Positions 58,601-64,000 of a stretch of 64,000 nt of DNA are shown here, piece after piece. The notes beneath the pieces are model-generated. The model did not search any database. It had not been told where the DNA came from and saw only the letters and a list, made by a program, of their open reading frames with translations. Position 1 is the first letter of the stretch, and every line of letters starts with the position of its first letter. The stretch lies in assembly GCA_027922465.2 (NCBI GenBank), contig BQMF02000217.1, positions 186,001 to 250,000 of the forward strand, given 5' to 3'. Source of the DNA: Turritopsis dohrnii (Eukaryota > Cnidaria > Hydrozoa > Anthoathecata > Oceaniidae). A program made the translations under genes and the position numbers.

Positions 58601-60868
58601 GGTAGTTCATCAGCTACCATCAATAATTGGTATATAATAGCAGCAGCTTCGTGTAACTAAACATAAAAAGCAAAATAATATACATAATAGTGCTTTGTGA
58701 AATTTACAGAATGGAAAAATAGACATTACTGTACCTTGGAATTGTCATTAAAGATTGGCGATGTTAGTTCTTTGCCCGAATGGAATTCGTCAAAGTACTT
58801 CATGACCTGTTGGGTTTCCTGCACACGTTGCCTTGGAATACTTATATTCTCAAGTTGATCGCCCAAGTGGACAACCTTCGTAGCAACAGAATTTATCCGA
58901 TCATCCAAATTATAGAATTTTGACATAGTTTCCTATGGATATAATATGAAATGTATTATCGTGATAAATTAAAAACATCTCTTAAACTGACAGTCCGAAT
59001 CTACATACATACCTTATATTGTTTTTCCACATTCAGAGCATTTTCTTTATGAGCCAGTTCTTGATCTCGGCAAACCCTCTCCAGTTTCGCAATTTGCCCA
59101 TCTGTCTGTTCACTCAAATGCTGCAATGATTTGATGGTTTCCAGAAAGTGATCTCGCAATTTCACTGGATCAAAACCTTCTTGACCACCCTTTGTACCCC
59201 CACCAACAATGTTTGCAGATATGCGTTCAACAAAATTTGTAGGGTCAAACGGTTCCTTAAATTGAAATCAACTAAATTTAACTTGCATTCATATTAGTTT
59301 TTGTTCCTTACTTTGTATGAGGTATCGCTCAGCAGTAATATTAACATCTGATAGGGCTGTTTAATCTTGCTTGTGAGTTTTTCACTTTTTAAAAGTCTTT
59401 CGAGAGCTTCTTACTTGCCAATCATATATAAGTTTGTAATAAGATATTTCACTAACTGTGAGTCCTTTCTGCAGTGGTATTGCACAAAATAATGTTTTTT
59501 TAGCTTGAATTTTCTGCCAATTTGCAGGCAAACAGTTAATTTTGTAACCCCATATGCTCCATTTATGTTCTTTTAAAAAGAAATGTAACTGCTTGGTCAC
59601 CTGTTTCACTTATTACAACAAAATAAGGGTAAATCTTAGACAAGTTGAATATGTCTAAAATTTAGATTTTAAACACTATGAGTCCAGATGTTTTCCACCT
59701 CAGCAGTAAAAAGGGAACAGTTTCTCTTTTCAATGCTTACAATAACTCCAATAATTACGATATTTTCGAATTTGAATATTTTGGCTTTTTGCTGAGGTAA
59801 ACTCTATTGTATAGTAGTCTCTAGTCTTTTTTAATTTCTAAGGAATTCATTTTTCTAAATACGACTTTCTCATAAGGCCATCTTCTAGAGAACTCGTTTT
59901 GAGTATTAGTCTGAATTTTATGGCATTAATTTATATTTTGCAGTAAGATTAGAAATGAATTTCTATAGACTTTATTTCCAAAGATTGGTTTCATGAGAGT
60001 TTCTTGTATTACATGGAAACTAGTAACCCGCGTAAAAGTTTTTTACGGCTAATAATTCCGAAAACGATGTGTCAAATGCCGCGTTCCCCCCATGTGCGTA
60101 CGCTCTGACGAAAAATCAAATCACACAACTGGGACTGGAAAGTGTACCCATGTTTTAGAGCTCAAAAAACTGATAAAAAAAGTGTATGGGATCGTTTCGC
60201 TACGACCAACTGTTGCAGAGATATCGTCGATCAAAGATTTTGATGACGTCATAGCCGCAGTACCAAAAGAATAGGCCCAAATGTTGCGTCACCCCATCAC
60301 CCGTATCGCAGACCCCAAAAAACGTCAGTTATCCCCATTGGTTCTCGAAATATTTCCCCAAAAATGCCGCGTTCGATTGGGGATGCAATGCAATGATTCC
60401 CCGTGATCATAAAAAAACTGACGTGCTTTTGGAATAATCGTGAAAAAAGTGTCACTCTTTGTGGTTTTACGCGCACATAAGAAGAACTTGACCGCAAAAT
60501 TTACTTAAATATATCACTCTCTAAAATAAAAGGGTGACACACGTCCACGTATTAGGATATAGATATGATGGAAATAGATATCTAAATCATTATACATCTG
60601 TATCATCTTGTTTCTGTGTGGATTTAATACAAATACACTCTTCCCAAAGTCATGTTTATACATTACATTTAAGAGCATTTATTTACACAGAACTTGTTTT
60701 GTTGTGTAGCATAGTTCCATGGCAAGATTCTTGTTTATTCTTTATATCATGTCATATTACCCTGGTATCGGTTCAAAAAATTGTGGATTGGGGTATTTTG
60801 AAATACAATGATGGAAAACATTTAAGTTTACATACCTCAAAATCTTCTGCTTTCAAATTTGTAGCCAT
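52649..60868 (-). CDS. EXOC5: Exocyst complex subunit 5 (Sec10), complete, 20 exons
   Basis: Subunit of the exocyst, which tethers secretory vesicles to the plasma membrane. Exons: 60836-60868, 59013-59255, 58735-58932, 58592-58656, 58381-58409, 58197-58306, 57681-57725, 57325-57468, 57150-57229, 56416-56526, 56235-56327, 55859-56009, 55601-55709, 55400-55523, 55015-55101, 54823-54934, 54057-54213, 53921-53979, 53731-53832, 52649-52735. All joins keep frame: 2139 nt, 712 residues (human 708). Family matches include TKVVHLGDQLENISIPRQR, MKYFDEFHSGKEL, an N-terminal coiled coil (exons 2-3), LNVLYQSNTIFHLIEKHF, LLSQDVAVTLLQENKLAIKR, VNLLVVQPDNLKDV and the C-terminal LQQFVQLRSDYKTLKLGKVF. Exon 5 is only 29 bp, supported by phase on both sides. 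Acceptors of exons 2 and 19 end in AAG, slightly weak. Intron 1 carries a Helitron. Confidence 0.95.
53120..53280. repeat. MITE-like stretch in EXOC5 intron 19
   Basis: GGGAGCATCCATAAAGTACTTACGC is a motif typical of short repeats in invertebrates; the partner end is not clear. A GGGATAAGTGAACG stretch follows at 53390-53405, resembling pogo-like repeats. Confidence 0.3.
54690..54795. repeat. Dispersed ~105-bp repeat copy in EXOC5 intron
   Basis: GTAAAAAAGTCACTGCGACG, then CATTGAAATGGTGTGTAT, a TTTCTATAGAAATGCAC palindrome and TTCACAGAGATTTTTT, as in the copy at 812-925. It lies between EXOC5 exons 16 and 17. Confidence 0.65.
60020..60563 (-). mobile_element. Non-autonomous Helitron in EXOC5 intron 1
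   Basis: On the minus strand: 5' end A|TCTATATCCTAATACGTGG; 3' end has a CGTAAAAAACTTTTACG hairpin, an eight-base spacer and CTAG|T. 544 bp. The antisense stretch (YGIVSLRPTVAEISSIKDFD) matches the copies at 9343 and 16536, so these belong to one family. Confidence 0.75.
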
Positions 60869-61284
60869 TTTGCTGCTTTACTAATAACTTCTGTGGAAAA
60901 ATAAAAATAGAATAGATCATGTTTTATGTTCTTTGTTAGTACTCTTTTCCTAACTCTCATAATTCAAAAGTGTTCTATAGAAAAAAAACTAATTTGCTAT
61001 AATAAACTTTACCAAGAGGTGACTATTACAAAAGCGAGATAAAAGTTATCAGAGAAAAATATCTCCCAAACCTGCAACTGTTGAGACTAAACAAGAGACT
61101 GAAAAGACACAAAGATCAAGGTGACTGGATGTGTGTACATATGTGATTATCCATGGGGAAAAAAAGTACATTGATTTTATCAGTAAAATGTACTGATATT
61201 TTACCGAAAAACAATATTATATCAAATTTTTTAACCAGCAAATGAAAATATAATATACCAGTAAACTATTATATTATCTATATA

Positions 61285-63422
61285 TGTGACGGTTTATGGG
61301 AAAAGGATAACAACCTAAAAATCGATCCAGGATCGCTTTTCCGATTAAGCGATCATTTGGATCGAAAAATCGATTTTAAAAGATCGATTTTTTGTAGTTT
61401 TGGATCACTTTTTCGATCCTAATAAATCGATTTTCCGATCCTAATAGATCGATTTTCCGATCCTAAAGAATCGATTTTCCGATCCTAAAGAATCGCTTTT
61501 CCGATCCTAATAGATCGATTTTCCGATCCTAAAGAATTGCTTTTCCGATCCTAAGGAATCGCTTTTCCGATCCAAATAAATCGTTTCACTTTTCTGATCC
61601 TATTGGCCACTTTTTCGTTTCTAAGTGATGTTAATTATAAGAATAAAGTCAATAAGTTAATAAGATTTTCATCATCGTAGATTCTCTATGTATCATAATA
61701 AAATAGAAGCATTAAACCTCAGATTATAAACAAGAACCAAATGGTGAAAAAACGGCATTATTAAACTGGCGCAATAATATGAATAGATACAAAAACACCA
61801 TCCATCTGGAAATAGATTTTTATTTTTAGACTAAAGGCTGTTTTCCACTTTTGGAAAATTTAACGCAGAGAGAAACGGGCGAATACTGGGGAAAGAACGT
61901 GATTGGATCTTTCGCTAATGTAAACGTAGCTTAATTAATAACCAGAATTTATAACAAAAGAAATATACTTGTATGAGCTGCAAAATATATTTTAAAGACA
62001 AATGTGCGCCAAGAGGGAAAAAAAAAACTTTTTCGAAAAGGAAATGTAAATAAAAACTAAAAATCGTTGCTATCGCCATAATAAGATTGTTTGTTTACAT
62101 AGTAGATTCCATGTTTCATATACGTGACCGTCCAAGGGATTTTGATAACAAACGATATAAATAAAATAAAGTGACGGTATTTTGTTAGAATATGAAAAGT
62201 AGGATTCACCTACTTACTACGTTTCGTTTCGTTCAACGTCTATGTATGTTTATATTTTTCATATTCCCATGCGCCAGTTTTCGAGGTTGGAACATAACTG
62301 GGAGTATTATATCTAATTGCTATTTTGCCAAATAAAAATAAAAAGTTTTTTTATTGATAAAGATGTCTACACTCTCAAAAGATGTTGTTGTTATCGCGAC
62401 TTCAGCATTATTTTGAAAACTCAATGTGACGGATGTATAATTACAGGTAGCACGGGTTCGTGTTAAATAATGAACTGGTTACCTGGTTCTTATTCACTAG
62501 GACATAAAATAAACAACAGTTTGTTCTCAAGTTGCTACAAATAGAAACCGTCTGCTATACATTCAGTTTAATAAAAAAGAAAAAAAAGTTTGTTTTAAAG
62601 TTACTACCAATAGAAACCGTCCCTTACAATTCTTTTTTGAGTTGTTCGATCGATATTTTGGTTTATTCCTTGGGGGAAAATGTTTATCAGAATTTTAATC
62701 AACACTTGAGTGAGTGATAAAGAATCAAAAAAGCGATTCATTAGAATTGGAAAAGCGATTCATTGGAATCGGAAAAGCGATTCATTAGAATCTAAAAAGC
62801 GATTCATTAGAATCGGAAAAGTGATTCATTAGAATCGGAAAAGCGATTCATTAGAATCGGAAAAGCGATTCATGTGAATCGGAAAAGCGATTATTTGAAG
62901 CTAAAAATCGATTTTAAAGAATCGCTTTTTAGCTTCAAATAATCGCTTAATCGATTAAGCGATTCAAATCGCTTTTTCGCTTGTTATCTTTTTCCCATAA
63001 ACTGTCACATTTCATTTCATTTTTTCTATACCCACATTACTTAAAATGATTAGCGATCACACAAAAATGCAATAATGTGAGGTGTAGTTATTCTATTATT
63101 ATAAAATAGATTAATTAATGTTATTAAGAAATCGATTTTCCGATCAAATAAAAATCGATTTTCCGATCAAGTAGAATCGATTTTCCGATCACATAGAATC
63201 GATTTTCCGATCACATAGAATCCATTTTCCGATCACATAGAATCCATTTTCCGATCACATAGAATCCATTTTCCGATCAAATAAAATCGATTTTTCGATC
63301 ATATTGGATCGAAATCGAAATCGATTTTCCGATCATATTGAATCGATCTTTGTACCCAAAGATCGATCTTTTCAGGATCGATTTTTAGAGTTGTTATCCT
63401 TTTCCCATAAACTGTCACATAT
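61285..63422. mobile_element. Foldback element with AATCGATTTTCCGATC arrays, containing a second element
   Basis: Left end TATGTGACGGTTTATGGGAA then AAGGATAACAA; right end is its inverse at 63390-63422. Each end leads into a tandem array of 18-20-bp units containing AATCGATTTTCCGATC (61312-61620 and 63130-63375), arranged as inverted arms. The middle is interrupted by another element (about 62127-63004). No intact coding region. Confidence 0.7.
62127..63004. mobile_element. Nested foldback element with AAGCGATTCATTAGAATCGG array
   Basis: Left end GTGACCGTCCAAGGGATTTTG then ATAACAAACGATA; right end TTATCTTTTTCCCATAAACTG TCACA. Tandem 20-bp units AAGCGATTCATTAGAATCGG fill 62725-62890. The centre (GGTAGCACGG, CTGGTTCTTATTCAC, AGAAACCGTCTGCTAT) matches the element at 29449. 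The two ends are of different sub-types, so this copy may be a recombinant. Confidence 0.6.
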
Positions 63423-63754
63423 AACTATTAAGCTTAAAATTTTCGTTAGTACCAATTTTCGTCACCTTGCCAAAAATTTGTTGTTTTCAGCCGAAAAAGT
63501 TTTTACCGATAAGATATTATTCAATTTTGCGTGCAAGGAATATGCAGTGAAGAACACTCATCCAAAAACGAACGAAAAAGAACGTGTTCCTTACCGCTTT
63601 TTTTCTGAATCTCTCGACAAACTCTATTTATGTTCTCGGCTTTTATTGAAAAATATTGTTCTGGACAGTTTATTTATTATATCATTGAGAATGTAACAAA
63701 AGTTAAGAGTCCTAAATTACAAATTAAATCAAATTGGATAATGACTATATGTGA

Positions 63755-64000
63755 CGGTTTATGGGAAAAGGATAACAAGCGAAAAAGCGATTTGAATCGC
63801 TTAATCAATTAAACGAGAAGCTAAAAAGCTTTTCCGATTCCAAGGAATCGCTTTTCCGATTCTAATGAATCGCTTTTTTGATTCTATATCACTCACTCAA
63901 GTGTTGATTAAAGTTCTGAAAAGTTTTCCCCCAAGGAATAAACCAAAATATCGATCGAACAATTCAAAAAAAGAATTGTCAGGGACGGTTTCTATTGGTA
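63755..64000. mobile_element. Third foldback element, cut by the window edge
   Basis: Begins TATGTGACGGTTTATGGGAA and AAGGATAACAAGCG, then array units AATCGCTTTTCCGATT; from about 63888 to the edge it is the inverse of 62585-62715 (TCACTCACTCAAGTGTTGAT ... GGGACGGTTTCTATTGG). It is therefore an inverted partner of the element at 62127-63004. Confidence 0.65.

Noticed and set aside
1..64000. CRISPR arrays, operons, prophage or bacterial features
   Set aside because: Spliced metazoan genes throughout; the tandem arrays are transposon arms, without spacers.

Overview
The window is an AT-rich piece of an animal (metazoan) nuclear genome. Genes are split by many short introns with GT-AG junctions, the proteins are recognisably metazoan, and introns and intergenic space are full of DNA transposons, Helitrons, foldback elements and a tRNA-derived SINE. 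The ancestral-looking intron-rich structure, the base composition and the repeat types suggest an invertebrate, and I would guess a cnidarian (perhaps a hydrozoan). That guess is inference; no gene here proves the phylum.

Layout from left to right: (1) 211-24471, minus strand: exportin-5 (XPO5), 18 exons covering roughly the N-terminal half; the rest lies beyond the left edge. An intronless rhodopsin-type GPCR (5079-6023, minus) sits inside its intron 11. (2) 24472-24736: a 265-bp space between divergent start codons. (3) 24737-33843, plus: ARMT1, five exons giving 441 codons, with a 7.2-kb first intron made largely of transposons. (4) 34786-36432, plus: a nine-finger C2H2 zinc-finger protein in one exon. 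(5) 38140-43258, minus: DAXX in two exons, with transposon-rich intron. (6) 44996-46015, plus: an unrecognised 339-residue coiled-coil protein in one exon. (7) 48738-51698, minus: sedoheptulokinase (SHPK), four exons. (8) 52649-60868, minus: exocyst subunit Sec10 (EXOC5), 20 exons giving 712 residues. (9) 61285-64000: nested foldback elements with tandem arrays.

The genes are unrelated housekeeping functions (nuclear export, carbohydrate-phosphate repair, histone H3.3 deposition, sugar phosphorylation, exocytosis), so nothing here is an operon. The exon models for XPO5, ARMT1, SHPK and EXOC5 were built by hand from splice signals, reading phase and similarity to the families as I know them; every junction listed keeps the frame.

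The most unusual material is repetitive: a 2.1-kb element with 34-bp perfect terminal inverted repeats and a 5-bp target duplication that carries a broken HIRAN-type ORF; foldback elements that share a core and terminal motif but have unrelated sub-terminal arrays; a Kolobok-like pair (TTAA target, AGGAG ends), one with a decayed THAP domain; and three Helitrons with intact ends.
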